This document shows, piece after piece, positions 1-9,032 of a stretch of DNA of 37,226 bases. A program made the position numbers and the translations under genes. The stretch covers positions 1-37,226 of the forward strand of contig JAFLSE010000032.1 in the NCBI GenBank assembly GCA_022511075.1, in the 5' to 3' direction. The notes beneath the pieces are model-generated. The model saw only the letters and a list, made by a program, of their open reading frames with translations, did not search any database and was not told where the DNA came from. Source of the stretch: Prevotella sp. (lineage in GTDB: Bacteria; Bacteroidota; Bacteroidia; Bacteroidales; Bacteroidaceae). Position 1 is the stretch's first letter, and every line of letters starts with the position of its first letter.

Positions 1-410
1 CACTCGACAAGGAAGGATGGTATCACACGGGCGACCTCGCAACGATGAGTGCCGACGGGCACGTGTTCATACGCGGACGAATAAAAAACATGCTGCTCGG
101 CGCAAACGGACAGAACATATACCCCGAAGAAATTGAGGACAAACTGAACTCAATGCCAATGGTGGTGGAAAGCATCGTGTTGCAGAAAGACAACAAACTC
201 GTGGCGCTAATACACCCCGACTACGAAGAGGCGAAGGGTATGGGGCTGAACGAAGATGACCTGATGGCAGTAATGGAGCAAAACAGGGAGAAACTCAACG
301 AGGATATGCCGGCATACTGCCGCATATCCGCCATAAAACTGCACGACGAGGAGTTTGCAAAGACACCGAAAAAGAGTATAAAACGCTATCTATATATTGA
401 CAAGGTATGA
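1..410 (+). CDS. Acyl-CoA ligase (AMP-binding), C-terminal part only
   Basis: This is the 3' end of an adenylate-forming acyl-CoA synthetase gene whose start lies before the window; the reading frame is open from base 3. The first visible residues contain GWYHTGDL, the conserved aspartate motif that binds the ribose of AMP. The hinge segment GRIKNML and the C-terminal domain follow, ending in the PKKSIKR block that carries the family's catalytic lysine. The enzyme should activate a fatty acid with ATP to an acyl-AMP and then a CoA thioester in the cytoplasm. The stop codon overlaps the next gene's ATG (ATGA), so the two are translationally coupled. The next protein is a close paralogue over this whole stretch. 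The substrate cannot be told from what is visible. Confidence 0.9.
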   Translation, partial: LDKEGWYHTGDLATMSADGHVFIRGRIKNMLLGANGQNIYPEEIEDKLNSMPMVVESIVLQKDNKLVALIHPDYEEAKGMGLNEDDLMAVMEQNREKLNEDMPAYCRISAIKLHDEEFAKTPKKSIKRYLYIDKV

Positions 411-2083
411 AAGAGATGAACACCATAGTACCGAGTTTTAATGCTACCATAGAGAAAAGCATTATTGACAATTGGGACCTTGATGCCCTTACAGATTACA
501 AAGGACTGACGCTCCAGTACCATGATGTGGCGCGAAAGATAGAGAAACTACATATTTTGTTCGAGAACAGCGGACTGAAGCGAGGCGACAAGGTGGCTTT
601 GTGTGGTCGCAACAGCGCTAACTGGGCGGTGGCTTTCCTCGCTACACTCACATACGGAGCGGTGGCGGTGCCCATACTCCACGAGTTCACGGCAGACCAA
701 GTACACAATATTGTAAACCACTCCGAAGCAAAGTTGCTCTTTGTGGGCGACGTTGTGGCGCAGGCTATCCAGCCGCAGGAAATGACCAACCTCGAAGGCA
801 TCATAAACCTGCCCGACTACTCGCTGATGATTTCGCGCACCGATAAACTTACATATGCGCGTGAGCACCTCAACGAGATGTTCGGAAAGAAATATCCCAA
901 GTATTTCCGCCGTGAGCACGTGAAATACTACCACGAGGACAATCCCAACCAAATGGCGATGATAAACTATACTAGCGGCACCACGGGATTTTCAAAGGGA
1001 GTAATGATTCCCTATCGCGCACTTTGGAGCAACTACGACTTTGCCATGCACGTGCTTGGCAATAAGGTGATAAAGCGAGGCGACAAGGTGATAAGCATAC
1101 TGCCAATGGCGCACATGTACGGTATGGCGTTTGAGTTTATCTTTGAGTTCCTCCACGGTTGCCATGTCTACTATCTCACTCGTGTTCCCTCGCCGGCAAT
1201 CATAGCACAGGCGTTCTCCGACATAAAGCCTGCAATAATCATTGCCGTGCCGCTCGTAATAGAGAAGATTATCCGCAAGCGCGTGTTCCCGAAGATTCAG
1301 GACGGCAAGATAAAGCTGCTCATGAACATGCCTTTCATCAGCAAGAAGGTGGAGGAAAAGATATGCGAGCAGGTGAGCACGGCTTTCGGCGGCAATTTCT
1401 ACGAAATCATCATCGGCGGAGCGGCGTTCAACCAAGAAGTTGAGCAATTCCTGCAGCGCATACGCTTCCCCTACACCGTGGGCTACGGTGCTACGGAGTG
1501 TGCGCCAATCATCTGCTATGCCGACTATAAGGACTTTGTGGCTGGCTCGTGCGGCAAGCCCGTAAAGAATATGGAGGTGAAGATTGACAGCCCCGACCCC
1601 GAAAACGTTCCAGGCGAGATTCTCGCGCGAGGACTGAACGTGATGCTTGGCTACTACAAGAACACCGAGGCCACTGCGCAGACAATCGACTCGGAAGGCT
1701 GGTATCACACGGGCGACCTCGGAACAATGGATGCCAACAAGAATGTGTTCATAAAGGGGCGCAGCAAGAATATGCTGCTCGGTGCAAACGGGCAGAATAT
1801 CTATCCCGAGGAGATTGAGGACAAACTTAACTCAATGGACTTGGTGGTAGAGAGCGTTGTGGTGCAGCGCGACACCAAACTCGTAGGTCTTGTATATCCT
1901 GACTACGAAGAGGTGAGTGCCCGCAAAATTAGCGACAACGAACTTAAAAACATAATGGAAGCCAACCGCCTCGTGCTCAATCAGGAAGTGCCGGCATACT
2001 GCAAGGTTGCAGAGATTGAGATAATGAAAGAGGAGTTTGCAAAAACCCCGAAGAAGAGCATCAAGAGATTCCTTTACACATAA
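407..2083 (+). CDS. Long-chain acyl-CoA ligase (AMP-binding), second tandem copy
   Basis: A complete 558-residue adenylate-forming ligase. Visible motifs are the phosphate-binding loop YTSGTTGFSKG near residues 187-197, GYGATE near 359-364, GWYHTGDLG near 431-439, and the catalytic-lysine block PKKSIKR at the extreme C-terminus. It should make acyl-CoA from fatty acid, ATP and CoA; the length suits the long-chain (FadD-like) branch. The start overlaps the preceding stop by 4 bp. Its C-terminal 130 residues match the upstream protein closely, including identical runs such as NMLLGANGQNIYPEEIEDKL, so the pair arose by tandem duplication. No signal peptide is seen. Specificity is unknown; a role in fatty-acid scavenging or lipid remodelling is inference. 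Confidence 0.9.
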   Translation: MKEMNTIVPSFNATIEKSIIDNWDLDALTDYKGLTLQYHDVARKIEKLHILFENSGLKRGDKVALCGRNSANWAVAFLATLTYGAVAVPILHEFTADQVHNIVNHSEAKLLFVGDVVAQAIQPQEMTNLEGIINLPDYSLMISRTDKLTYAREHLNEMFGKKYPKYFRREHVKYYHEDNPNQMAMINYTSGTTGFSKGVMIPYRALWSNYDFAMHVLGNKVIKRGDKVISILPMAHMYGMAFEFIFEFLHGCHVYYLTRVPSPAIIAQAFSDIKPAIIIAVPLVIEKIIRKRVFPKIQDGKIKLLMNMPFISKKVEEKICEQVSTAFGGNFYEIIIGGAAFNQEVEQFLQRIRFPYTVGYGATECAPIICYADYKDFVAGSCGKPVKNMEVKIDSPDPENVPGEILARGLNVMLGYYKNTEATAQTIDSEGWYHTGDLGTMDANKNVFIKGRSKNMLLGANGQNIYPEEIEDKLNSMDLVVESVVVQRDTKLVGLVYPDYEEVSARKISDNELKNIMEANRLVLNQEVPAYCKVAEIEIMKEEFAKTPKKSIKRFLYT

Positions 2084-2107
2084 TAACATCACCTCACTAC
2101 TAACCAA

Positions 2108-3154
2108 ATGAAGAAAACAATTGCAGCAACCATCCTCGCCCTGGCGTGCCTTTCAATTTGTGCGTCAGCGCAAATTTCTCATCATTCCCATTCACCCCAA
2201 TCTCCACATCAATCCTATCAATCCTCGCTCCCCCGCGACACCTCCTTCAACATCGCCGCCACCTACCAAAAAGCAAAAAAGCATCACCCGTTCATCACCC
2301 TCGCAGAGCCTCGTCTCCCCGAAGGCGTTACGGCATACGAAGACCTGACATATACAACCCTTCACGAAACACCATACGGCGAACGCCCCCTGCACCTCAA
2401 TATCTATCGCCCTGCCGACAAGAAACGTTATCCTGCCCTGCTGCTCGTTCACGGCGGAGGATGGAACTCTGGCGACAAATCCCTGCAAATACCATTAGCG
2501 CAGGAAATAGCCTCACACGGTTATGTCACCATACCCGTTGAATATCGTCTGCGCCCCGAAGCCACGTATCCTGCTGCACTTCACGACCTCAAGACCGCAG
2601 TGAGATGGGTAAGGGCAAATGCCAAACGCTACGGCATAGATGCCGACCACATAGCCATCTCCGGCTGCTCCGCAGGCGGTCAACTCGCTACGCTAATGGG
2701 CATCACCAACGGCTCCAAGCGTCACGAAGGCAACGGCGAATGGCAACAATATTCCAGCGACATACAGGCTGTGATAAACATCGACGGCTGCTCCACCTTC
2801 ATCTCCGCCCGCAACATTGAGGAGAACAATGAGCAGGCACGCAAAAACAACTCCATTTCGCTCACCGCCCAATGGCTCGGCGGACTCTATGATGATGCAA
2901 AGGAAAACTGGACAGAAGCCTCTCCCGTTGCTTGGGTCACCGACCGTTCTGCCCCCGTATGCTTCATCAACAGCCTCCTCGGCAGATATCGTGACGGCAA
3001 GGAAGAACTAATCTCTAAACTCACCGACAAAGGCATCTACCACGAAAGCCACCAACTTATGGCAAATATGCACACCTTCTGGTTTTTCCACCCGTGGTTC
3101 TATCCCACCACAAGATACATGGTGCAGTTTATGGACACGGTGTTCAAGAATTAG
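2108..3154 (+). CDS. Secreted alpha/beta hydrolase (esterase/lipase-like)
   Basis: A 348-residue protein with a signal peptide (basic start, hydrophobic core, ASA cleavage region near residue 21). The catalytic domain is of the hormone-sensitive-lipase/BD-FAE type: HGGGW at residues 115-119 is the oxyanion hole, G-C-S-A-G with nucleophile Ser188 is the elbow, and a late His (about 322, in NMHTFW) probably completes the triad. Such enzymes hydrolyse acetyl or other short acyl esters, often on plant polysaccharides, in the periplasm or outside. The insert between the signal peptide and the fold is rich in His, Ser and Pro. It starts 24 bp after the ligase stop and may be co-transcribed with it. 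The substrate is not evident. Confidence 0.82.
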   Translation: MKKTIAATILALACLSICASAQISHHSHSPQSPHQSYQSSLPRDTSFNIAATYQKAKKHHPFITLAEPRLPEGVTAYEDLTYTTLHETPYGERPLHLNIYRPADKKRYPALLLVHGGGWNSGDKSLQIPLAQEIASHGYVTIPVEYRLRPEATYPAALHDLKTAVRWVRANAKRYGIDADHIAISGCSAGGQLATLMGITNGSKRHEGNGEWQQYSSDIQAVINIDGCSTFISARNIEENNEQARKNNSISLTAQWLGGLYDDAKENWTEASPVAWVTDRSAPVCFINSLLGRYRDGKEELISKLTDKGIYHESHQLMANMHTFWFFHPWFYPTTRYMVQFMDTVFKN

Positions 3155-3201
3155 AAAAAATTCATGATTTTCTTTTGGATAATTAAAATCCAGTTAAAAT
3201 A

Positions 3202-3233
3202 TTTGGTTTATCGGAAAAATTACACTAATTTTG
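3202..3233 (+). promoter_or_regulatory. Bacteroidota-type promoter for the export lipoprotein
   Basis: TTTG at 3202-3205, then a 20-bp spacer and TAATTTTG at 3226-3233, fits the -33/-7 consensus of the Bacteroidota primary sigma factor (TTTG, 19-21 bp, TAnnTTTG). The transcript would begin around 3240, about 20 nt before the next start codon. Confidence 0.75.
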
Positions 3234-3260
3234 CAGCTGAATATATTATTAATGTAAGTT

Positions 3261-4052
3261 ATGACAAAGATAAGGAATATTTTTAGTATTATGTTTGTGT
3301 TTACCGCAGTATTAATTATAGGAAGTTGTGGTAGTGCAAAAGATGTAGCTTATTTCAAAAATAGCTATAGTGTTGACTTGACAAAATCTAAATTTTTGTA
3401 TGATGCAAGGATAATGCCAAAAGATGTTTTGAGTATAACAGTCAACACATCTGACCCAGATACATCTATACCTTTTAACTTGCCATTACCCACAAGGGGA
3501 AATTCTGGCGGTGGATCATCGTTGCAAACTTATTTGGTTGATAATGATGGATATATCGAATTTCCAAAGGTTGGTATGATAAAACTTGGTGGACTTACCA
3601 AATCTGAAGCAGAGAAACTTATACTTACAAAAATAAAACCGTATATGTCAGATTTGGAGAATCCTATAGTAATTGTAAGAATGAGTAACTATAAGATTTC
3701 CGTGCTTGGTGAAGTACAGCGTCCAGGAATGTATACCGTAAGTAATGAAAAAATAAGCATTCTTGAGGCTTTGGCACAGGCAGGAGATTTGACAATCTAT
3801 GGTGTAAGAAATAATGTGAAATTGATAAGGGAAGACGCAACAGGAGAAAAGACAATATATGTGTTAGATTTGAATGACGCGAACATAATAAATTCACCTT
3901 ATTATTATTTGCAACAAAATGACATTATATATGTAGAGCCAAACAAGGTGAAAGCGCAAAACTCAAGCGTCGGCTCGATGACAACACTATGGTTCTCCGC
4001 AACCTCGATATTGATTTCTTTGACTTCGTTGTTATATAACATATTAAAATAA
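3261..4052 (+). CDS. Polysaccharide export lipoprotein (Wza/BexD family, SLBB)
   Basis: A 263-residue lipoprotein; the lipobox IIGSC places the lipidated Cys at residue 23. The polysaccharide-biosynthesis/export domain follows, recognisable from MPKDVLSITVNTSDPD, then VDNDGYIEFPKVGMIKLGGL. An SLBB segment comes next (YKISVLGEVQRPGMYTV, ILEALAQAGDLT). A final hydrophobic stretch (about 240-262) could be the C-terminal helix that forms the outer-membrane pore in Wza. It should form the outer-membrane channel for capsule or exopolysaccharide. Such genes usually sit beside a Wzc-like kinase and glycosyltransferases; none is present here. Codons are distinctly AT-rich compared with both neighbours, which suggests transfer. 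It has its own promoter and terminator. Confidence 0.88.
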   Translation: MTKIRNIFSIMFVFTAVLIIGSCGSAKDVAYFKNSYSVDLTKSKFLYDARIMPKDVLSITVNTSDPDTSIPFNLPLPTRGNSGGGSSLQTYLVDNDGYIEFPKVGMIKLGGLTKSEAEKLILTKIKPYMSDLENPIVIVRMSNYKISVLGEVQRPGMYTVSNEKISILEALAQAGDLTIYGVRNNVKLIREDATGEKTIYVLDLNDANIINSPYYYLQQNDIIYVEPNKVKAQNSSVGSMTTLWFSATSILISLTSLLYNILK

Positions 4053-4062
4053 AAAGAAAAAG

Positions 4063-4095
4063 AATGGAAAAAAGACCAAACACCTTTTTTCCATT
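4063..4095. terminator. Perfect 12-bp hairpin between the export gene and glmS
   Basis: AATGGAAAAAAG at 4063-4074 pairs exactly with CTTTTTTCCATT at 4084-4095 around a 9-nt loop, and is followed by T-rich sequence. It lies 10 bp after the export-gene stop and reads as its intrinsic terminator. Only 29 bp separate it from the glmS start, so it could also act on glmS transcription. Confidence 0.75.
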
Positions 4096-4124
4096 TTATT
4101 TAATTAAACAAAACAGGAAGTAGT

Positions 4125-5969
4125 ATGTGTGGAATAGTAGGATATTTAGGCACGAAAGAAGCCTATCCGATATTGATAAAAGGACTGCGCCGCCTGGAAT
4201 ACAGGGGATATGACAGTGCAGGCGTGGCACTAATAAACGATGACGGCAATTTGAACGTGTACAAGACAAAAGGCAAGGTTGACAATCTTGTCGCATATTG
4301 TGAGGACAAGGACTTGACAGGAACGGTGGGAATAGCGCATACGCGCTGGGCTACCCACGGTGAGCCGTCGCAGGTGAATGCACATCCACACTGCTCACAG
4401 TCTAAGAGGCTGGTGATTATCCACAATGGAGTAATAGAGAACTATGCCGATTTAAAGCGCAAATTGCTTGATAATGGAAGGTTGTTCCACACAGATACAG
4501 ACACGGAGGTACTTGTACAGCTTGTGGAGTACATAATGGATAAGAAAAACCTGAATCTCCTTACGGCAGTGCAGATTGCACTTCACGAGGTGATAGGTGC
4601 GTATGCCATTGTAATTCTTGACAAGAATGATCCGGACCAGATTATATGTGCACGCAAGCAGAGTCCATTGGTTGTAGGCATTGGAGAAGATGAGTTTCTG
4701 ATAGGCAGCGACGCAAGTCCTATAATAGAATATACTGACAAGGTGGTGTATCTTGAAGATGGAAACATTGCCGTGCTGCGTCGCGGAGAAGAGCTGAAGG
4801 TTGTGAACATATATAACCACACGCTCAACCCAGAGATACAGACGGTGGACTTAAACCTCGGACAGATAGAGAAGGGAGGCTATCCGCACTTCATGCTCAA
4901 GGAGATTTTCGAGCAGCCTGAATGTATTACAAACTGTATGCGCGGACGCGTGAACATAGACACGGACAATGTTGTGTTGAGTGCCGTTATAGACTATAAA
5001 AAGCAGTTGCTTAACGCAAAGCGTTTTATTATCGTGGCTTGCGGAACATCGTGGCACGCCGGTCTCATAGGCAAGCAGTTGATAGAGGCTCTTTGCAGAA
5101 TCCCCGTGGAAGTTGAGTATGCCAGTGAGTTCAGGTATCGTAATCCCGTGATTGGCAGTGACGATGTGGTAATAGCAATAAGCCAGAGTGGCGAGACAGC
5201 CGATACCCTCGCAGCCGTAAACCTTGCAAAAGAGGCAGGTGCATTCATCTATGGAATATGCAATGCCATAGGCAGCAGCATACCACGTGCCACTGATACA
5301 GGATCATATATACACGTGGGACCGGAGATTGGTGTAGCATCAACAAAGGCATTTACAGGACAGGTTACGGTACTGACGATGCTTGCGCTTGCTTTGGCAA
5401 AGGAGAAGGGAACAATTTCCGACGAGGAATATTTAGGTGTTGTTGAGGGATTGTATTCCATTCCAGAGAAGATGTCAAAGGTGCTGGAACTCAACGACCG
5501 TATAGCCGACTTGAGCAGAATGTTCACATACGCCCACAATTTCCTTTACCTCGGACGAGGATATAGCTATCCTGTGGCACTTGAAGGCGCATTGAAACTG
5601 AAGGAAATTTCATACATACACGCAGAAGGCTATCCTGCCGCAGAGATGAAGCACGGACCGATTGCCTTGATTGACAGTGATATGCCCGTGGTGGTGATAG
5701 CTACACGCAACCCGATGTACGAAAAGGTGCTGACAAACATACAGGAGGTTAAGGCACGTGGCGGAAAGATTATAGCAATCGTGACAGAGGGCGACACCAC
5801 GATAAGCAAGATAGCAGATGAGGTGATAGAGCTGCCCGAAACGTTAGAATGTCTTGAGCCGCTGCTTGCCACGATACCGTTGCAGATGCTTGCGTATCAT
5901 GTGGCTGTGTGCAAGGGCAAGGATGTTGACCAGCCACGAAACCTTGCAAAGTCCGTAACGGTGGAATAA
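4125..5969 (+). CDS. glmS: Glutamine--fructose-6-phosphate aminotransferase (isomerizing)
   Basis: A 614-residue GlmS, close to the usual length of about 610. It converts fructose-6-phosphate and glutamine to glucosamine-6-phosphate, the first step to UDP-GlcNAc for peptidoglycan and LPS. After Met removal the N-terminal nucleophile is Cys2 (MCGIVGYLG), with HTRWATHGEP typical of the glutaminase domain. Two SIS sugar-isomerase domains follow (ACGTSWHAG near residue 305, SQSGETADT, GVASTKAFTGQV), and the C-terminus ends in DQPRNLAKSVTVE as in characterised GlmS. No promoter is visible in the short gap before it, and no glmS ribozyme is evident. It is followed 44 bp later by another class II amidotransferase. 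Confidence 0.97.
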   Translation: MCGIVGYLGTKEAYPILIKGLRRLEYRGYDSAGVALINDDGNLNVYKTKGKVDNLVAYCEDKDLTGTVGIAHTRWATHGEPSQVNAHPHCSQSKRLVIIHNGVIENYADLKRKLLDNGRLFHTDTDTEVLVQLVEYIMDKKNLNLLTAVQIALHEVIGAYAIVILDKNDPDQIICARKQSPLVVGIGEDEFLIGSDASPIIEYTDKVVYLEDGNIAVLRRGEELKVVNIYNHTLNPEIQTVDLNLGQIEKGGYPHFMLKEIFEQPECITNCMRGRVNIDTDNVVLSAVIDYKKQLLNAKRFIIVACGTSWHAGLIGKQLIEALCRIPVEVEYASEFRYRNPVIGSDDVVIAISQSGETADTLAAVNLAKEAGAFIYGICNAIGSSIPRATDTGSYIHVGPEIGVASTKAFTGQVTVLTMLALALAKEKGTISDEEYLGVVEGLYSIPEKMSKVLELNDRIADLSRMFTYAHNFLYLGRGYSYPVALEGALKLKEISYIHAEGYPAAEMKHGPIALIDSDMPVVVIATRNPMYEKVLTNIQEVKARGGKIIAIVTEGDTTISKIADEVIELPETLECLEPLLATIPLQMLAYHVAVCKGKDVDQPRNLAKSVTVE

Positions 5970-6013
5970 ACAGTAAAAGAAATTCAGGATAAACACAAAA
6001 CAGGATAACACAG

Positions 6014-7900
6014 ATGGAACAGCTAAAACACGAATGCGGCATAGCAATGATAAGATTGCTGAAACCGCTTGAGTATTATCAGCAGAAATATGGAACGTGG
6101 ATGTATGGGCTGAACAAATTGTACCTGATGATGGAAAAACAGCACAACCGCGGACAGGAAGGTGCTGGTATGGCATGCGTAAAACTCGACACGAAACCCG
6201 GTACGGAATATATGTTTCGTGAAAAAGCAGAAGGCGCAAATGCCATAACGGAGATATTCGGAAGGGTACATAAGCGCTATGCAACGCTTTCTTGTGAGCA
6301 ACTTTCAGACGCAGAATTTGCAAAAAGAGAGTTGGACTTTGCAGGCAATCTGTATATGGGACATCTTCGATATAGTACGACAGGAAAAAGTGGGGTGACG
6401 TTTGTGCACCCTTTTTTGCGCCGTAACAATTGGAAGGCTAAGAACCTGTGCCTGTGCGGAAATTTCAACATGACCAACGTAGACGAGATTTTCGACAAGA
6501 TAACAGCACAGGGACAATATCCACGAATATACAGCGACACATACATAATGCTGGAATGGATGGGACACAGGCTTGACCGAGAGGTGGAACGCAATTTCGT
6601 TGCTGCAAAAGAAAAGGGATTAGAAGGTACGGACATCACGGAATATATAGATAATAATGTGCAGGTGGCAAACGTGCTGAAAACCACAATGCCCGACTTT
6701 GACGGCGGATATGTGGTGTGCGGACTTACGGGAAGCGGCGAGATGTTTTCGATGCGTGACCCCTGGGGAATACGCCCGGCATTCTACTATATGGACGATG
6801 AGATTGTAGCCGTGGCAAGTGAACGCCCTGTGTTGCAGACATCTTTCGACCTTGAATGCGATGACATAAAAGAACTGCATCCAGGCGAGGCTGTAATAGT
6901 TACGAAAAACGGCAAATGTTCAGTAGAACGTATTCTTGAACAGCGTGGAGACAGTGCCTGTTCGTTTGAGCGAATATATTTCAGTCGTGGCAGCGACCGT
7001 GATATATATCGTGAACGCAAGCAGCTGGGGGCACAACTCATGCCGTCAATATTGAAAGCTGTGGACTATGACGTAGAGCATACCGTATTCTCGTTCATAC
7101 CCAATACGGCGGAGGTGGCATATTACGGAATGCTCGGAAAATTTAAGGAATACTTAAACGAACAAAAGGTAAAGGCTTTGGAGGCATTCGACCGTAAGCC
7201 GACAAAAGAGGAACTGATAAAAATACTAAACTCTTACGTCCGTTCGGAAAAGGCAGCGTGGAAAGATATTAAGCTGCGTACGTTCATCACGGAGGGCAAT
7301 ACACGCAACGACCTTGCATCGCACGTATACGACATAACCTACGAGGTGTTGGAGCGTGGGGTGGACAATCTTGTTGTAATAGACGACAGTATTGTAAGAG
7401 GAACAACACTGCGTGAGAGTATAATAAAGATTCTTGACCGTCTGCATCCGAAAAAGATGGTAATAGTAAGTTCATCACCACAAATCAGATACCCTGACTA
7501 TTACGGCATAGACATGGCACGATTAGAGGAGTTCATTGCCTTCCGTGCCTGTGTGGAATTGATAAGGGAACGAGGTATGTGGCAGTTGCTGCGCGATACA
7601 TATGATGCTTGCAAGGCAGAGTTGCGTAAGCCGAAAGAAGAAATGCGCTGCTGCGTGAAAGACCTCTACAAGCCTTTTACGGTGGATGAACTCAATAGCA
7701 AGATGGTGGAGATGCTGCGCCCTGCTGAGGTAAGCACTCCAATTGAACTTGTATTCCAAAGTATAGAAGGACTGCATGACGCAATTCCAAACTACAAGGG
7801 CGACTGGTACTTCACGGGCGACTACCCGACGGCAGGAGGAATGAAACTCGTAAACCAAGCATTCGTAAACTATATGGAAAAGATTTACGATAAGAATTAA
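6014..7900 (+). CDS. PurF-like amidophosphoribosyltransferase, enlarged and divergent
   Basis: A 628-residue class II glutamine amidotransferase fused to a phosphoribosyltransferase domain. The nucleophile would be Cys8 (HECGIAM) after removal of a seven-residue propeptide, and QHNRGQEGAGM corresponds to the PurF QHRGQE signature. VVIDDSIVRGTT near residues 453-464 is the PRPP-binding loop. By family, it should transfer glutamine nitrogen to PRPP, giving phosphoribosylamine for purine synthesis. It is over 100 residues longer than standard PurF. The PurF region normally reading PxPDSGxxAAxG is here FIPNTAEVAYYG, and the NRYxGRTFI loop is replaced by a longer segment ending LRTFITEGNTRND. It may therefore be a distinct Bacteroidota paralogue; a second, canonical purF elsewhere in the genome would support that. 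Confidence 0.8.
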   Translation: MEQLKHECGIAMIRLLKPLEYYQQKYGTWMYGLNKLYLMMEKQHNRGQEGAGMACVKLDTKPGTEYMFREKAEGANAITEIFGRVHKRYATLSCEQLSDAEFAKRELDFAGNLYMGHLRYSTTGKSGVTFVHPFLRRNNWKAKNLCLCGNFNMTNVDEIFDKITAQGQYPRIYSDTYIMLEWMGHRLDREVERNFVAAKEKGLEGTDITEYIDNNVQVANVLKTTMPDFDGGYVVCGLTGSGEMFSMRDPWGIRPAFYYMDDEIVAVASERPVLQTSFDLECDDIKELHPGEAVIVTKNGKCSVERILEQRGDSACSFERIYFSRGSDRDIYRERKQLGAQLMPSILKAVDYDVEHTVFSFIPNTAEVAYYGMLGKFKEYLNEQKVKALEAFDRKPTKEELIKILNSYVRSEKAAWKDIKLRTFITEGNTRNDLASHVYDITYEVLERGVDNLVVIDDSIVRGTTLRESIIKILDRLHPKKMVIVSSSPQIRYPDYYGIDMARLEEFIAFRACVELIRERGMWQLLRDTYDACKAELRKPKEEMRCCVKDLYKPFTVDELNSKMVEMLRPAEVSTPIELVFQSIEGLHDAIPNYKGDWYFTGDYPTAGGMKLVNQAFVNYMEKIYDKN

Positions 7901-7949
7901 GGAATAAAAATACAATAGGTTAACAGGATAAAATAGTAAGAACAAGATA

Positions 7950-9026
7950 ATGAAGAATGTAACATTAGTACTTGACGACGGAACAAAATTTCGCGGCAAA
8001 TCGTTTGGATATGATGCACCTGTGGCTGGTGAGGTTGTGTTCAATACGGCAATGATGGGATATCCAGAGAGTCTTACCGACCCCTCGTATGCAGGACAGT
8101 TGATGGCACTCACATATCCTTTGGTGGGCAACTATGGTGTGCCTCCGTTCTCGATAGAAAAAAACGGGCTTGCCACATTTATGGAAAGTGACAAGATTTA
8201 TGCCTCGGCAATAATAGTTAGTGACTACAGCACGGAATATATGCACTGGAATGCCTGCGAAAGCCTTGCCGACTGGCTGAAACGCGAGAAAGTACCGGGA
8301 ATTACAGGTGTTGACACACGACAACTTACCAAGGTGTTGCGTGAGCACGGCGTTATGATGGGTAAGATACTGTTTGACGACCAGCCTGACAATATACCAA
8401 AGGCAAACTATGAGGGCGTGAACTTTGTAGACAAGGTTAGTTGTAAGGAGATAATACGCTATAACGAGGGAGCAGGCAAGAAGGTTGTACTTGTTGACTG
8501 CGGCGTGAAGAACAATATAATAAGGTGTCTCATCAATCGTGGCGTGGAGGTGATACGTGTGCCGTGGAACTATGACTACACAGGTATGGAGTTTGACGGA
8601 TTGTTTCTTGGCAATGGTCCTGGAGACCCAGATATGTGCGAAGAGGCAGTGCAAGTGATACGCAAGCAGATGAGTATGAGCAGGAAACCCATTTGCGGTA
8701 TCTGTATGGGAAACCAGTTGTTGGCAAAGGCTGGCGGTGCAAGCATATACAAGTTGAAATACGGACACCGCTCACACAACCAACCTGTGCGCGAGGTGGG
8801 CACAAACCGTTGCTATGTTACAAGTCAGAACCACGGCTATGCCGTTGATGCATCTACTCTTGGCAAAGAGTGGCGCGAGTTGTTCGTTAATATGAACGAC
8901 GGTTCTAACGAGGGCGTATGCCACGTTGAGAATCCGTGGTTTACAAGTCAGTTCCACCCAGAGGCTTGTTCAGGACCGGTGGATACAGAGTTTATGTTTG
9001 ACAGATTTGTGGAAAAGATAAGATAG
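7950..9026 (+). CDS. carA: Carbamoyl-phosphate synthase small (glutaminase) subunit
   Basis: A 358-residue CarA. The N-terminal half carries the family signature VFNTAMMGYPESLTDPSYAG. The C-terminal class I glutaminase has nucleophile Cys252 in GICMGNQ (GICLGHQ in many homologues), with His336 and Glu338 in QFHPEA completing the triad. It supplies ammonia to CarB for carbamoyl phosphate, the precursor of pyrimidines and arginine. carB follows 6 bp later, so the two are certainly one transcript. It begins 49 bp after the purF-like stop with no obvious promoter or terminator in between, consistent with a glmS-purF-like-carA-carB operon. Confidence 0.96.
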   Translation: MKNVTLVLDDGTKFRGKSFGYDAPVAGEVVFNTAMMGYPESLTDPSYAGQLMALTYPLVGNYGVPPFSIEKNGLATFMESDKIYASAIIVSDYSTEYMHWNACESLADWLKREKVPGITGVDTRQLTKVLREHGVMMGKILFDDQPDNIPKANYEGVNFVDKVSCKEIIRYNEGAGKKVVLVDCGVKNNIIRCLINRGVEVIRVPWNYDYTGMEFDGLFLGNGPGDPDMCEEAVQVIRKQMSMSRKPICGICMGNQLLAKAGGASIYKLKYGHRSHNQPVREVGTNRCYVTSQNHGYAVDASTLGKEWRELFVNMNDGSNEGVCHVENPWFTSQFHPEACSGPVDTEFMFDRFVEKIR

Positions 9027-9032
9027 GAAACG

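Noticed and set aside
992..1708. A 238-codon antisense frame in the second acyl-CoA ligase
   Set aside because: Shadow of a clearly conserved enzyme; no family similarity.
4053..4124. A glmS ribozyme before glmS
   Set aside because: The 72-bp gap is too short for the roughly 150-nt ribozyme and holds only a simple hairpin.
7965..8768. A 267-codon antisense frame in carA
   Set aside because: Cys/His-rich composition typical of reversed coding sequence; carA is intact.
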